In this document: one piece after another, positions 34,826-46,074 of the stretch
How the letters are laid out: every line of letters begins with the position of its first letter
How positions within the stretch are numbered: the first letter of the stretch is position 1
Assembly: GCF_918797505.1 (NCBI RefSeq)
Contig: NC_092795.1
Location: 33,343,131-33,407,130, forward strand
Length of the DNA: 64,000 nt
Direction: 5' to 3'
Source of the DNA: Bemisia tabaci
Lineage: Eukaryota > Arthropoda > Insecta > Hemiptera > Aleyrodidae
Made by a program: the position numbers and the translations under genes
The notes under the pieces: model-generated
Told to the model about the DNA's origin: nothing
Databases searched by the model: none
What the model saw: only the letters and a program-made list of their open reading frames with translations

Positions 34826-36854
34826 ATGACTGTGACCGATTTTCCTGATGACATTCAATTTCTTCATTTTTCCGGTTCTAATTATTACTGACGGTAAACA
34901 CCATGAGTTAAATTACTTGATCTACACACCCATGTCTCATTCAATACACTCCGCGAATTTATCGACGCAATTTGGAGGTAAAGCGCGGCGAGCCGAGTGC
35001 AGTGGGGCAATCGAAAGGACGTCGGATTCCGCGCAGCAGTTTCGTTTTGAACTTTATCGTTGGTAGGTCCCGTTATTTTATTCCGATGAAAAAAAAATGG
35101 GGTTTTTGCAACTGTCGCGGGGTAATTATAGCGCTTTAATGGCTCCCAGCGGATTTCGTCCTCGATGGACGTACCTTCTCTTTCCCTAGTAGGCGATCGC
35201 AAATGTTTTACAACTTCTCACTCGACGACAAAAACTTGTCCGACAAACTTCAATGTGTTGGATTGTACAATACATTGCGAGGTTTGTCGGCTGATGCCCG
35301 TGTATACGCTATTCCCGAAGGGACAACGCTTCTTAAGAGGTTGTTTCTGCAGACGTTCAAAACAGATTGATACATTTTCTTCATCATTATCATTTAGAGG
35401 CGACGAGGCACTTGGTTTCTTTGCCTAACTCTCGCGTACACACTTAGCATACTTAATTATATGAATAGATATTATCAAAAAGGTTTTTCAAGTGAGGAAA
35501 ACAACAAATACCTAAGTAAAACCAATACAGCTTCTTTAGGAGAGAGAGCACATTTCAGGAATCCAAGTTTTAAAGGATTTCGGAATTTATTGTGTTCTGA
35601 AGGTTGCAGAGCGTGGAAAAGTTAGATCTCTTAAAATTGAAAAAAATTAAAAATGAAGAAATTTGGGGTTAGAATCTGATCATTATGATCACATGCGAAA
35701 AGCTCATCGCCTTTTACGATACTTTGTGTTTGGCGTTCTTGAATTTTTCATACTCTGGTTATTTTCTTGATTTACAGGAACCCATTCCCTCTTAAAACCT
35801 GAGTTTTTTTCCCTCATTTCTCTCCTGATTCTTTCGTACAAACTAGATTTTAGAAACTAGATTCAGAAACTGAGTAAGAAATTACCGATCTTTTCATTTT
35901 CCTATCTACTCCTTTGAAGATAGCTCGATGTGGACCACCTAATTTAAAAAAATGATATGGTTTCGGATCGGAAAGAGAAGAAATTTCTGGATTTAAACAC
36001 CGGCAATTTCCCGAAAAATCCCCTTTAATTTTCCGTCCCCTTAAGAGTTCCGCTAATTACCGGTACTTCAGACGACAGACTCGAACATTTCACCCAAATG
36101 ACACCATTTGAAATTCTGGCAATGAACAATCGTAAAACTATCCCGATCCGGAACATCAAACACCATGCATTAACACTACGAGCAGTGATTAGCAAGAGAC
36201 GTCTAAAATATTACGTCTCTACTTACGTCGTTTCACCAACAAACCACTCACCCGGGGTCAAACTGCGTTACAAAGGGCAACTGGAGCCGCAACAGAAGCC
36301 GGCGGCCGCGATAAACACTCGACCCGTGGCTAGGGCAGGGGTCAGCGGTAAATGAAGATGCTAAAATTCGGAGCCGGCGCCGAAAGGAGGGGGGCGGAGG
36401 GGGGACGCGTGCCACGATTTACGGCCCTCGGCGTCGCGACGTCTGGCGTCCGCCGCCGCTTCCTCCTTTCGATCGCGTTACCTCATCCTCGTCTCGGATT
36501 CCCCGAAAACCGAAAACAACGTATCTCCGCAGGAGTTTTCGTTCACGTTACGCGGTTTCGTATCAGGAGTGTGGAGCAGGTGCGCGGATCCGCGACTCGG
36601 CGCTTTTCTTCAAATAATTAGCGGTCGACTCGATTGAAGACGCCGTATGAGCGTCCGATGTTGCCAAATGAGCGCATTAACGCAATAGCGACCTACGTAC
36701 ATTGGGAGATTTGGAAAAAATATAACAGTTGATTATAAATAAAACGTTGTTGTTTGTTTATTTATTTTCTTATCAGAGAACGGAGCAACATTACGACAGG
36801 AAATTTAGATAGAGTGTAAGTCCGTACTCAACCAGAATCAACCTAGCCGGGCCA
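34826..36854. other. Unannotated stretch
   Basis: It begins with a family-R right end (about 34850-34905). A GC-rich patch at 36240-36620 contains overlapping open frames (36098-36355, 36352-36621) with low-information Arg/Ala-rich translations. No gene called. Confidence 0.4.
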
Positions 36855-37387
36855 GCGGACTGATTACTGAAATTTATAGACGAAGAAGGCAAAGGTAGAG
36901 TGGAGCGATCTTTACAGTGGTGGAATCGGGTGGTTGTTATAGACTAAGGGGGAGAACAGGGTGTCTACGAAAACAGATTCATCAGAAATCAGTACTTCTT
37001 TAGTACTTTTTCAGTACATTCTCAAGAAATTCAGTACCTCCTCAACAGAAAAATTCAGTACTTCTTCAGTACCTCCAAATGACAAAATTCGAAAAATTTC
37101 AATTTCTCGCTAAAATAGCGACAAAAATGACAAAGATGAAAAAAATCCGGACCTCTTAGCGGAATTTCCGCACTTTTCTGGTACTTCCGGATCGCCCTTA
37201 AAAAACCAGTACTATTTCCGGGCTTTTCGGACTTGTAGACACCCTGGAGAATGATGGACAAACATGAAGGGTCTCTTATGGGTTGCGTTATAGTTCTTCT
37301 ATTGTTTACCTCCTTTGTCCATTGAAATAGTCTACATACCAAAAGGATCGCTTCATTTTCTTTTTGTCTTTTCTGTTTATTCAGTTA
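36855..37387. mobile_element. MITE family C, copy 4, interrupted by element B
   Basis: The left end is GCGGACTGATTACTGAAATT; the right end fades at TTCTGTTTATTCAGTTAC. It is split at 36957-37246 by a complete B element. After removing B and one GAGAA, the sequence reads on as in C copy 6 (AAGGGGGAGAATGATGGAC). Confidence 0.8.
36957..37246 (+). mobile_element. MITE family B, copy 3, nested in C
   Basis: The termini are CAGGGTGTCTACGAAAACAG and ACTTGTAGACACCCTG. GAGAA is present on both sides, a perfect 5-bp duplication, and other copies of the host C element have a single GGGAGAA at this point. Confidence 0.9.
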
Positions 37388-37963
37388 CACTACATGAATT
37401 TGCTAATAACAATCTATGAAATAATTAATAGTTTGCCATAAATTTCTTCCTTTATCGAGAGAGATGCGACAACGTTTGAGAGTTCATAGGGCGTTTTTGT
37501 TGGGGACAGCGGACCGAGACGGCGGAAACTTCACTTTCGTGTGTCCGAAGATTCACTGTCATTTGCGAGTTTCTCACGAAGCTGTGCGGCGAAATGGACA
37601 GAACCAGGACCGGATTTCCCATCGAGAGCATTAAACAGATGTACGAAGACAAGGATGCCTTGTAAAGTTCACATTGGTTTGACTATGAAGGAAGTATCCA
37701 GTTGTTTTGAAAAGGAATTCTTTTATGGAAACAGGATGATATAGAGTTTCTTGGATATCGAGATTCGTTGACTTTCCGGGGTTTATGAATATGAAATTCC
37801 TTGACTTTTAAAAGTAGGTTTGGGATTCGATTTTCGTAAAAATCTTTTCCACAACAAACATTTTCAGCGCGATCTCCTGAAATTGAGAAATGCGCTTTAA
37901 AGGTTCCACAGCAAAATTTCCTGTCAATCAAGGGTTCGTTAAAAGTTCTGTTCTTTTTCAGAG
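37388..37963. other. Unannotated stretch
   Basis: A family-R type fragment at about 37850-37935 (CCACAGCAAAATTTCCTG). No gene recognised. Confidence 0.4.
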
Positions 37964-38262
37964 CAGGGTGTCTACTGAAACAGGCTGGTCAAAAATAAGT
38001 GCTTTTACAGTTCTTTTTCGGTACATTCTCAAGAAATTCAGCACCTCCGCCAACAGAAAAATTCGGTACTTTTTCAGTACCTCCGTTTGACGAAATTCGA
38101 AAAATTTCAAAAATTTGAAATTGCGACAAAAATGGCAAAAAATTAAACGAGTTCCGGACCTTCTTGCGGAATTTCCGCACTTTCTCAGTACTTCCGGACC
38201 GCCCTTCAAAAATTCGTACTATTTCCGAACTTTCCGGAAATTCCGGACTTGTAGACACTCTG
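37964..38262 (+). mobile_element. MITE family B, copy 4
   Basis: The left end is CAGGGTGTCTACTGAAACAG and the right end GACTTGTAGACACTCTG (one substitution). The flanks CAGAG and CAGAT agree at 4 of 5 positions, in line with a 5-bp duplication. Length 299 bp, full-length. Confidence 0.85.
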
Positions 38263-39202
38263 CAGATTTTCCCTGACTTTTTAAGAATTTTTCACTTTGC
38301 AAAGATACTAAAATAAAGAAATTTCCTTTAGTTTCAAACTATTTTACTTCATGATCTACTTCATTTACTATTACGTGAACCTTTTTAATTGACCCGAAAT
38401 GGTTCCCATGTCGGCTTTAAGTTTCTCAGCCCCGACCACCTACTTACAACGGGTGTTCAAGATTTGTTTTTCGTAATTGAAGCAGGCGGCCGGACTCCTG
38501 ACGCCGCGCCGGGCGCGTTCCCGCGAGTTTAAGAAGATTCACTTAAATTAATCCAAGCATCAGAGCGTTGTGTAGCTGTCGGGACAGATTAGATCTGCCC
38601 TAAATCTCGGCACTTCCATCTGTCGGGTGTTCCTGGGAGTTTGGAGCCGGTGGTGAGGCCCACTCGGGCCCGGTTGTCGCTTCCGTTGGTAATCCTAACC
38701 TAAATGGACTTCAGTTCTTACACTCAAACGGAGCAAAAATCCGATTGAATCAAGAGTATTTTTTCTTGTCGATGTATTTAAGAGTCTGGACTCTAGATCC
38801 AATGTGTTTTTTTTCCAGTTTGTACTTTTTTCCCATATCCAGGAGTAATTTGACGTGAAAGTAAATCCGGCAACGTCCGTGGCGGGATAATAAATTCTGG
38901 TGCAGAATCCGATCCAATTCGGGCGATGAGCCCCCGAAATCGCGGTGGCGCGGCGTCAGGATTCCACGGCTAATTGATTCGGGGCAGAGCTCCCGCGTTT
39001 CGTCAGGATGGACGAGCGTGGCGTTGCGGGTTGCATCACCGGCGTTCGATCGGCGACAATCGAATCCGATATCGCATCGCGGGCGCCGACCGCAGAATGG
39101 CCCCGATCGCCTCGCATCCATCGGATCTCTCAATTTACACACCTGACACGCACCGCACGCATCGCATTCCGCGGACCCTTCCTCATACCCTAATCCCATG
39201 CC
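38263..39202. other. Unannotated stretch with a CpG-rich part
   Basis: CpG-rich at about 38870-39190 with long overlapping open frames on both strands, one of which runs through the A fragment at 38732-38819. None has a recognisable domain. Confidence 0.4.
38732..38819. mobile_element. MITE family A, copy 6 (right arm only)
   Basis: It starts inside the element at AGCAAAAATCCGATTG and continues to the terminus AATGTGTTTTTTTTCCAG. The left arm and centre are absent; the last bases are TT instead of TG. Confidence 0.75.
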
Positions 39203-39237
39203 GCACAGTGGATCCAATCAATCAGAGAGGTCACATC

Positions 39238-40119
39238 CAGGGCCGGATTTACTTACTTGCGGCTAGTATTTTGCCGCCCCCTTCTCATTCGTTTTGAAAC
39301 ATCAATGAAAACCATCAAATGAACGTGCCAGCTGGGGAGGGGTGCATAAGACGCGTTTACTGGTGTTGAACACATTTTTTGGGAAAGCCCTGTCGACACT
39401 ACTAGCAAAAGTTCACGGAACTTTGCGCGAAAGTTAAGTTTCGTAAACCTATCTCTGTGTGGACACGGCCTTCCATTCATAAGAAATGAACGAAAAAATT
39501 AGGAAAGAACAAATATGAATGTGGATTAATGATTTTCACTTTCGCCGCCGCGCCTCGCAGACCGCACTGAGTTTGACGCAATGCATGAAGTATTCACGCA
39601 GTCTTGTAGGCGCTATGCGTCTCACGCTGATCGCACTGTGTTTGCCGCAATGCGTGATGTATTCATGCATTCTTGTAGGCGCTATCCGTTTCATGCTGTC
39701 TGGAATGACCGCACTGTGTTTGATGCGATGCGTGAAGAATTCGTGAGGTCTTGTAGGCGCTAATATAAGTTACATGCCGATCGGCGCGCCGAGGGCTTCT
39801 CCTTTTCATCTCAAGTCCTCGTCATCATTTCTCTCTGAGTAAGTCGCGCCGCCGTTCCAGGCCAAATTGCGTGTTTATTTTCACTCTTAACTCGACTAAT
39901 TAAAGGTGCTGTCCCTTGATCACTGAAAGACAACAAAAGTAGAAATTACTGTAATCTCAGAAAATTAGAGATTCTGTCGCCTTTTCTCGTTTGTAATTTT
40001 TTTTTCTAAATCCGAATTTTTTTATACCTAAATTTAAAAAAATTGCAAAATTTACCGCCCCCTTTAGATTTGCCGTCATGGGTCGCGGCCCATGTGGCCA
40101 CCACCTTAATCCAGCCCTG
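39238..40119 (+). mobile_element. hAT-like element family H, copy 1, nested in E
   Basis: The termini are CAGGGCCGGATTTAC and the inverse TTAATCCAGCCCTG. The flanking octamers GTCACATC and GTCACATG agree at 7 of 8. About 880 bp, non-coding, with a tandem array of about 73-bp units at 39565-39762. Near the right end the word GGTCGCGGCCCATGTGGCCA is shared with copy 2. Confidence 0.85.
39565..39762 (+). repeat. Tandem units inside element H copy 1
   Basis: Three imperfect units contain CGCACTGTGTTTG (first unit: CGCACTGAGTTTG), GCAATGCGTGA, TATTCATGCA and CTTGTAGGCGCTA. The same unit occurs about twice in the second H copy at 58610-58790, so the array belongs to the family and varies in copy number. 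Confidence 0.8.
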
Positions 40120-40185
40120 GTCACATGTGAAATTTTTGACTAAACCTGCAAATTTTGATGTTAAATTCGTCACATTTTAAATTAT

Positions 40186-40461
40186 CACTGTCTACTAAAA
40201 TAGGCTGGTAAAAAATAAGTACTTTTGCAGTACTTTTTCAGTGCATTCTCAAGAAATTCAGTACCTGCTCCAACAGAAAAATTCCGTCTTTTTTCAGTAC
40301 CTCCATTTGACAAAATTCGAAAAATTTCAAAAATTTGAAATTGCGATAAAAATGACAAAAAATTAAAAAAATTCCGGACCTTTTTGCAGAATTTCCACAC
40401 TTTTTTAGTACTTCCCGACCGCCCTTATAAAATCAGTACTATTTCCGTACTTGTAGACACC
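40186..40461 (+). mobile_element. MITE family B, copy 5, nested in E copy 2
   Basis: Left CACTGTCTACTAAAATAGG, right CTTGTAGACACCCAG, both ends mutated. ATTAT lies directly on both sides, a perfect 5-bp duplication. Confidence 0.85.
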
Positions 40462-40724
40462 CAGATTATAAAGGGTGCTTCTAATCGAAAATTTTACGAG
40501 GAAACCAATGGAGCCACTTTTAAAACCTCGAACTTTTGTTTAAACGGAGTTATCAGGATTACGGAGTTATAACGGAGCTTTCAAAGTTTCCAAATATTGT
40601 CCAATTCTCTCATTGACTCGATCTGTGACACTGTGCCATGCCAAGGGAAAACGTCGTATGAGCCTTCAGCCGTTGCCAAATTTCCTTGAACAAATCACAA
40701 ATTTTCGGGAAAGGGAGAGTATCG

Positions 40725-41085
40725 ACATAGGCCCTTCCTCAACTCTACGATTTTTTGCGCATTGAAGGGCTGTTACAGTTCATGGAATTCATCAGAGTTT
40801 TGGTCATTTAAGGTCTCTTTCGGGTCTATTTTACTGGCTTAAACGTGAGTCTGAATGTAGATTAGGGCAAAAAATGCGGGGTAGGAGGTCGAATGCCGAA
40901 AAATCCACAAAATGGGCTTTTGGACCTATATTAAGGCCATTACTCGACCTGACAAAAGACCGAAAATGACCAAATTACGGTGCATTCTGTTACTGTAAAA
41001 TATGGACCTTGAAAGCGCAAAAAATTGCAAAGTTGAGGAAATTCAGGGTGGGGCCAAAAAGGGCCCTTATCGACGCGCTCCTATC
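40725..41085. mobile_element. Loose palindromic element, family X
   Basis: TATCGACATAGGCCCTTCC, then CTCAACTCTACGATTTTTTG, CGCATTGAAGG on the left mirrors CCTTGAAAGCGC, AAAAAATTGCAAAGTTGAG and AAGGGCCCTTATCGAC on the right. The right arm has about 18 extra bases. The exact ends and flanks are unclear. Confidence 0.5.
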
Positions 41086-41690
41086 TAAATATTTTTCTTC
41101 CGATTTCTCAGAGTTTTATTCGTGATCGTGATTCGGATCCGTGCACTGCTCCTTCCCCATAAAATAAAGTAACGCGGCAACGTCGGAAAAATATCAATTA
41201 ATTAACAACCCATCCAGCGCGCGTTCAAATCTCGTATCTATTACTATTCGGCTTCGGTGTGGTGTGGCTGCACTTTTACAGTATCAAGAAGCTTAGGTTG
41301 ACGCAACGTTTCCAAGTACACACGGCCCACGCCACTTACTTCGGTTTTTTCCATCTGGTTTAATGCGGATTTACGGGCAGAAGCAGGCCATCGACAAATA
41401 AGCAGACCATAAAACGACAGATTAATATCACTCGGAACGTGTCCGCGACAATGGATGCTCCCACAACACAATTTTAACGCTTCGCAGGAGTGGCAAATAA
41501 GGATGAACGCATAACTTCTCACAATGAATGGACTTTAGACCCTCCCCCCCACCAGCCTTTTTCCCCCGCAACTCCCCAATTTCACTTGATAGCCAGGGAA
41601 ACTTTCGTGATGAAAATCCCGGGTTTTCACACGTTATCTTTACGATTCTCTAGGGGTAAAGAGACACATTTTTTCGCTGGAAGTCAAAAA
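41086..41690. other. Unannotated stretch
   Basis: No gene or assigned repeat recognised. The minus-strand frame 41244-41522 has no domain. Confidence 0.4.
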
Positions 41691-41920
41691 CACTGGGGAA
41701 AAAAAGTCGCTCGGATCTAAAGTCCGGACTCTTAATAACATCGATAAGAAAAAATACTCTTGATTCTATACGATTTTTCCTTGAATCGAGGAGCCGAGCT
41801 TATTGAACTAGGCGGATTTCCTTTAGATTCAAGCAAGAAGTCCGATTGAATCGAGAGTATTTTTTCTTGTCATTGTTTTTAAGAGTCTGGATTCTAGATC
41901 CAAGCGCCTTTTTTCCAGCG
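41691..41920. mobile_element. MITE family A, copy 7
   Basis: The termini are CACTGGGGAAAAAAAGTCGC and AAGCGCCTTTTTTCCAGCG, flanked by AA on both sides. The outer words TCGCTCGGATCTAAAG and GATCCAAGCGCC place it with the GCTT-type variant also seen in copy 5. Confidence 0.85.
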
Positions 41921-42431
41921 AAGAAACGTTATAAAATTAGTTTTCTATAACTTTGCATTCGGAGTGGAGTCAACGTGGACTCTATAATTTAAAAATAAAA
42001 AGAACTCGGAGCGGAAAAAGGTAATTTGCAATTTGTGCACGAATGCTTTGATTGAAGTACCTAATTTTCTCAGATATAATTTTTGCTCTCTGGTGCATTC
42101 CGGCATTTCCCGGGTTTTCAGGTCTTCCACACTATGTCACACTGTTTAAAGCTTAAAAAATCCTAAAAATATCAGTATCTATCCGAAAAATCCGTTAAAA
42201 ATGGCGGGATTTGACAGGGAGGTGCTAAAGGCAAATGGCAATATTTTGTTTCGAACTCGCCTCTAAAATGAAAAAGTCTACTGTGACAAAGAACATCTGC
42301 GGAGGAGGAGAAGATGAAACCGCGCGGTTCATCGGGGAATTTCTCCTTGGAAATCCAGGAAATCAGGGAATTTTAAAAAAATAAGAAAAACGAACATTCT
42401 GAACACTGTGAAACCGCAATGTTATGCACCA
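41921..42431. other. Unannotated stretch
   Basis: Nothing recognised. Confidence 0.4.
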
Positions 42432-42664
42432 CACTGAAAAAAAAAACACATTGGATCTAGAGTCCAGACTCTTAAAACATCAACAAGAAAAGTTCTCTTG
42501 ATTCAATTAGAATTAGCTTAAATCAAGGAACAAGCTCTTAATTTAAGCAGATTCGTTTGATTCAAGCAAAAATCCGATTGAATCAAGAGTATATCTCTGT
42601 CAATGTTTTCAAGAGTATGGACTCTAGATCCAACGTGTTTTTTTTTTTGGTTTTTTTTCCAGTG
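42432..42664. mobile_element. MITE family A, copy 8
   Basis: The termini are CACTGAAAAAAAAAACACAT and the inverse ending TTTTTTTTCCAGTG, flanked by CA on both sides. Several small deletions lie in the inner arms (GACTCTTAAAACATCAACAAG). Confidence 0.85.
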
Positions 42665-44488
42665 CAGAAAATTTTGAGCCGGCTTTTTCGTTACTTTGTA
42701 CTTACTGCATTTGACCTTTAGAAATAATGACCTCCATATTTTCGCTGGGAACGTGCAGGGATAGTACTAAATATGTCAGATCGTTCTTACTCACGATCAG
42801 ATTTTTGCGAACAACCTTGCGTTAGCGTAGACCCAAACACGACACGCCCTCGTCGAGAATGTAAACTAATCCATGCTCCCCGTGTTTCCAAGTTTTGGCG
42901 GTCCTTGCACTCATTTGACCATCCCGTGTTTCCGATGTATCGATAATCGATCAATGAATCAAGAATCGATCTAAAAACCGATAACGACCGGATCGCGGCG
43001 AAGAAAGCATCGATGGAACGTAACCAGATCAGCGACGGAACCTCGCGGCCTTGCTCCGCTAATCCAAATGACCGCGCCTTTTTCCCGCGGCGCGGAGGAA
43101 CCGCACATCTGCGATGGGAACCCAGTGCACTTGCGCGGTTTTCCATCGAAACCGTCGTTGTTTTTGCCGCGGCGGTAATTAAACGTGACCGGGCCGGCCC
43201 GATCGGGAGTTTTGAGAGTGACCCCGAATCAGGTGTCGTTATGCGGTCTTCGCTCCTCCTAAAATCGTCGATAGATCGATTGTCGAGTCGTAATCGGACG
43301 ACCTGGATCGATAAATAGAATTGCTAAGATAGGGATTTATCGATCAAGGATTAGATAACGATTCGACCATCGACCCTCAGGTGTTGGGCACGCGGGGGTA
43401 GGGACGCGTGGTGATCGTAATGAGCTCAGCGGTATCACGGTAAAAATATTGCGAGAGCCAAAAAAAAAATAAAGATACCCCGATTTATACGGTTCCCAAA
43501 CTAAACGGTGAGAAAAAGTTCGGTTCATACTGAACAACGAAGTTTTCCGGTTCAGATAACTGAGATTTTCGGTCACAAAAACCATACTCCGATTTAACTT
43601 ACCGAAATTCGGTTCTTATGATCAATGAATCCGGTTATATCACACCGAAAAAGTTCAAAGTTCAATATGAACTGTGATTTAGTCCCTGCAACCAATCTTC
43701 ATTTTCCGGAGTAAGTGGTCAGTATGTTGCAAATTTTGAATCATTTCGGCGAGCTTGGGAGTGCATTTGAACAGAAACAGTGAGAGGAGTAATAGCATCG
43801 TGAATCCAGCGTAAAGAGAATGAATACACCCTTTAGAGAGGAAATCCGCGCTGATTTTCGTTATATTTATATATGATATTTTCAAGCCCATCAGAGCACC
43901 GTAAGATTTACATATTTTACTTTTTATACATGCATTTCGAGAAAAGTAGGGTTGCAGGGGAATTTTCGAAAATTTGAAGTAAGGCATTGCGAGTGAAAGG
44001 TGCTGAAAAATTCACGTTTCGTTTCTACTTTTCTTAGGTTGGTATTCAGTTCTTCGAGCTCGGGGAGTTGTTGAGATCGTCTCATTAAGAAAAAGAAAAA
44101 CAAATTTAACCGGCACCGAGTTTCTTTGTAATGCATGCGATTTCCTTTTACATAAGTTGAGCGCGTGGAATCCCTCGTGACAGGATGTTATCGGAGGAAC
44201 TGGAATCTGGAGAAAAACCGCAAGCGTCGGGTATGCACTTATGCAGTTCATCGGCATGCAGTGGCGCGGGGCGAGCGGGCAACCGCGGACGGCGCACAAT
44301 GGAACGCGCCATCGGGGAGGTTGGACAAAATCAGAAAACTTGTAAAGCTTTCACCCTCGTAAATGCAGAACAGAAAAATTTAAAGCGGGTTCATTGGCTT
44401 CCTGGATGAATCCTAGAAAATTACCATCAAAATCTCCAGTTTAAGTAGGAAATTTCACGATGAACTTCTTTCAATGGTTCGCACAACG
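42665..44488. other. Unannotated stretch with a CpG-rich patch
   Basis: At 42800-43400 the sequence is CpG-rich and dense in TATCGAT/ATCGAT words (about 42925-42975 and 43265-43345), which might be a decayed palindromic element, but I could not pair the ends. Overlapping open frames at 42787-43146 and 43013-43318 are on opposite strands and have no domain. Confidence 0.4.
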
Positions 44489-44962
44489 GCGGGCTGGGTG
44501 TTGAAATTGATAGACAAAGCGATGGACAAAGAAGACAAAAAGGATATGAAGGGATTCTATCGGTGGAAGCAGGTTCACTGGAAAAAAACATGGACATTGG
44601 ACATTGGATCTAGAGTCCAGACTCTTAAAAACATCGACAAGAAAAAGTACTCTTGATTCAATCGGATTTTTGCTTAAAACAAGAGCCAAGCCTCTTAATT
44701 TGAGCGGATTTCCTTTTGATTTAAACTTAAATCTGATTGAATCAAGAGTATTTTTTCTTGCAAATGTTTTTTTTTTTTTTTCAGTGCTGTTGCAATGGAC
44801 AAAGGACGTAGGTAATAAACTAACTTACGGCAACCCACGAGAGACCCGATAATTACATCATTTACACCCTGCGTCTATGAGAACCACCCATTTCAACCAA
44901 TAGGGTCGCTCCATACTCCTTATGTCTATCGCTTTGTCTATCAATTTCAACAATGAGCCCGC
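44489..44962. mobile_element. MITE family C, copy 5, interrupted by element A
   Basis: The left end is GCGGGCTGGGTGTTGAAATT and the right end CAACAATGAGCCCGC. Paired inner words are GATAGACAAAGCGATGGAC and GTCTATCGCTTTGTCTATC. It is split at 44576-44786 by an A element. The right part reads ACCAATAGGGTCGCTCCAT. Confidence 0.85.
44576..44786. mobile_element. MITE family A, copy 9, right arm truncated, nested in C
   Basis: The left terminus is CACTGGAAAAAAACATGGAC, with ACATTGGA duplicated just inside. The right arm lacks the GACTCTAGATCC word: it goes from TTCTTGCAAATG directly to a T run and CAGTG. The flanking dinucleotides (TT and CT) do not match. Confidence 0.8.
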
Positions 44963-45174
44963 TGTGCGGCGGTAGGCAACGACCGTCCTTGTCGGTCACG
45001 GAGCCGCGGCCGGCCGGGAGACACCGTTTACGCGGGACGCCGAGAACCGCGTAATAACCGCTACCAGCGCGGCCGATGCGATGCGATGTGTGCCACCCGG
45101 CCAGCAGCAACGTCACACCCGTAACATCGAGCCGAGATCGTAATTCCCTCTCGTAGCTACCCACGACCACCCCA
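44963..45174. other. GC-rich spacer between two C elements
   Basis: About 212 bp of GC-rich DNA lie between the right end of C copy 5 and the left end of C copy 6, which have the same orientation. No gene can be seen. Confidence 0.4.
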
Positions 45175-45444
45175 GCGGGTTGATTATTGAAATTGATAGA
45201 CAAAGCGATGGACAAAAAGGACACAGGGAGTATAGAGCGATCCTGTTGGTTGAAATGTGTGGTTCCCATAGACTAAGGGAGAAAATGATGGACTAACTGT
45301 CGGGTTTCTCGTGGGTTGTCTTTAGTTAGTTTATTACCTGCCTTTGTCCATTGCAACCACCCGCTTCCACCAATAGGATCCCTCCATACCCCTTTTGTCT
45401 TCTTTGTCAATAGCTTTGTCTATCAACTTCAATAATCGGCCCGC
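45175..45444. mobile_element. MITE family C, copy 6 (uninterrupted)
   Basis: The best whole copy: GCGGGTTGATTATTGAAATT at the left to CAATAATCGGCCCGC at the right, 270 bp. It serves as the empty-site reference for the insertions in copies 2, 4 and 5. It reads CTAAGGGAGAAAATGATGGA where copy 4 holds B, and CATTGCAACCACCCGCTTCC where copy 5 holds A. The flanks CCCA and ATAA do not reveal a duplication. Confidence 0.85.
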
Positions 45445-45467
45445 ATAATGGCGATTTTGCGCGGTGG

Positions 45468-45587
45468 CAACACTGTTTTCACACAATTTAAATACATTGA
45501 AAATATCGATTATAGGTGAGGCAAGTTGCCTCACCGCGCGAGAATCGATTGTTTCACATACATTTGGATTGAGGAAAAACAGTGTTG
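45468..45587. mobile_element. Palindromic MITE, family G
   Basis: Left CAACACTGTTTTCACACAAT pairs with right GATTGAGGAAAAACAGTGTTG. Inside lie TACATTGAAAATATCGATT and its loose inverse. The centre (45515-45535) is a hairpin with perfect 10-bp arms, GGTGAGGCAA and TTGCCTCACC, around one base. The layout, ATCGATT plus central hairpin plus ATCGATT, resembles family D, but the ends and the hairpin sequence differ. Confidence 0.7.
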
Positions 45588-45910
45588 TAATCTTTCACGA
45601 ATTGCCTATGGACCATCTCGAGGGGAAGCTGAAACACGGGATACGAGATTTCTTCGACCGGCTCAAAAACTTCCACCGACAGGAGCTTCGGGGCGACTAC
45701 AGTCTTGACGGGGAAAAAATTCCCTAACAAAATAACAAAAATTACTTGACTTTTTACATTGACAATCGGACGGGTTATTGGAAGAAGAGTGCAACCTTTA
45801 AAAGTGAAACTTCGATGCATAAAACATGAAAAACTTGACTTTTTCAAACCAGGAAATATCGCGTTGAATCAACGGGAAATCTGATCCGGGACAAGGAAAG
45901 GGGAAAGGGT
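45588..45910. other. Unannotated stretch
   Basis: No gene or repeat recognised. The two overlapping open frames 45464-45727 and 45526-45708 begin inside element G. Confidence 0.4.
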
Positions 45911-46021
45911 CAAAGTCTCAAAGACTTTCCTCACTGTGCGTCTAAGTCTCCACGAATTAAGTCTCAAAGACTATCTTCACCGTGCGTTTAAGTCTCCAAG
46001 ACTTTCTTCACCATGCGTCTA
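45911..46021. repeat. Short tandem, 31-bp units x 3
   Basis: Units AAGTCTCAAAGACTTTCCTC + ACTGTGCGTCT, AAGTCTCAAAGACTATCTTC + ACCGTGCGTTT and AAGTCTCCAAGACTTTCTTC + ACCATGCGTCT, with a 17-base insertion after the first. AAGTCT..AGACTT is itself self-complementary. Confidence 0.75.
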
Positions 46022-46074
46022 GGTAACCACGAATACTGTGGCCAATCTAAGGTCAACGGTCCCCTTTTTTGCAG

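Larger units (their letters stand above)
39203..40637 (+). mobile_element. MITE family E, copy 2, split by H and B
   Basis: The left end CACAGTGGATCCAATCAATC stops at 39237. The element resumes at about 40120 (ATGTGAAATTTTTGACTAAA), is interrupted again by B5, and ends in GACTCGATCTGTGACACTGTG. Flanking octamers CCATGCCG and CCATGCCA agree at 7 of 8. That suggests an 8-bp duplication, unlike the 5-bp one of copy 1. The small repeated piece GGATTACGGAGTTATAACGG near the right is specific to this copy. Confidence 0.75.

Noticed and set aside
38750..39217. 155-codon minus-strand open frame
   Set aside because: Its C-terminal end is encoded by a family A MITE arm and the rest is CpG-rich DNA also open on the plus strand.
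42925..43380. Dense ATCGAT words that might mark another palindromic element
   Set aside because: The two clusters could not be paired into consistent inverted arms.
43480..43660. Repeated CGGTTC/CCGGTT words suggesting a palindrome
   Set aside because: The halves do not align over more than a few bases.
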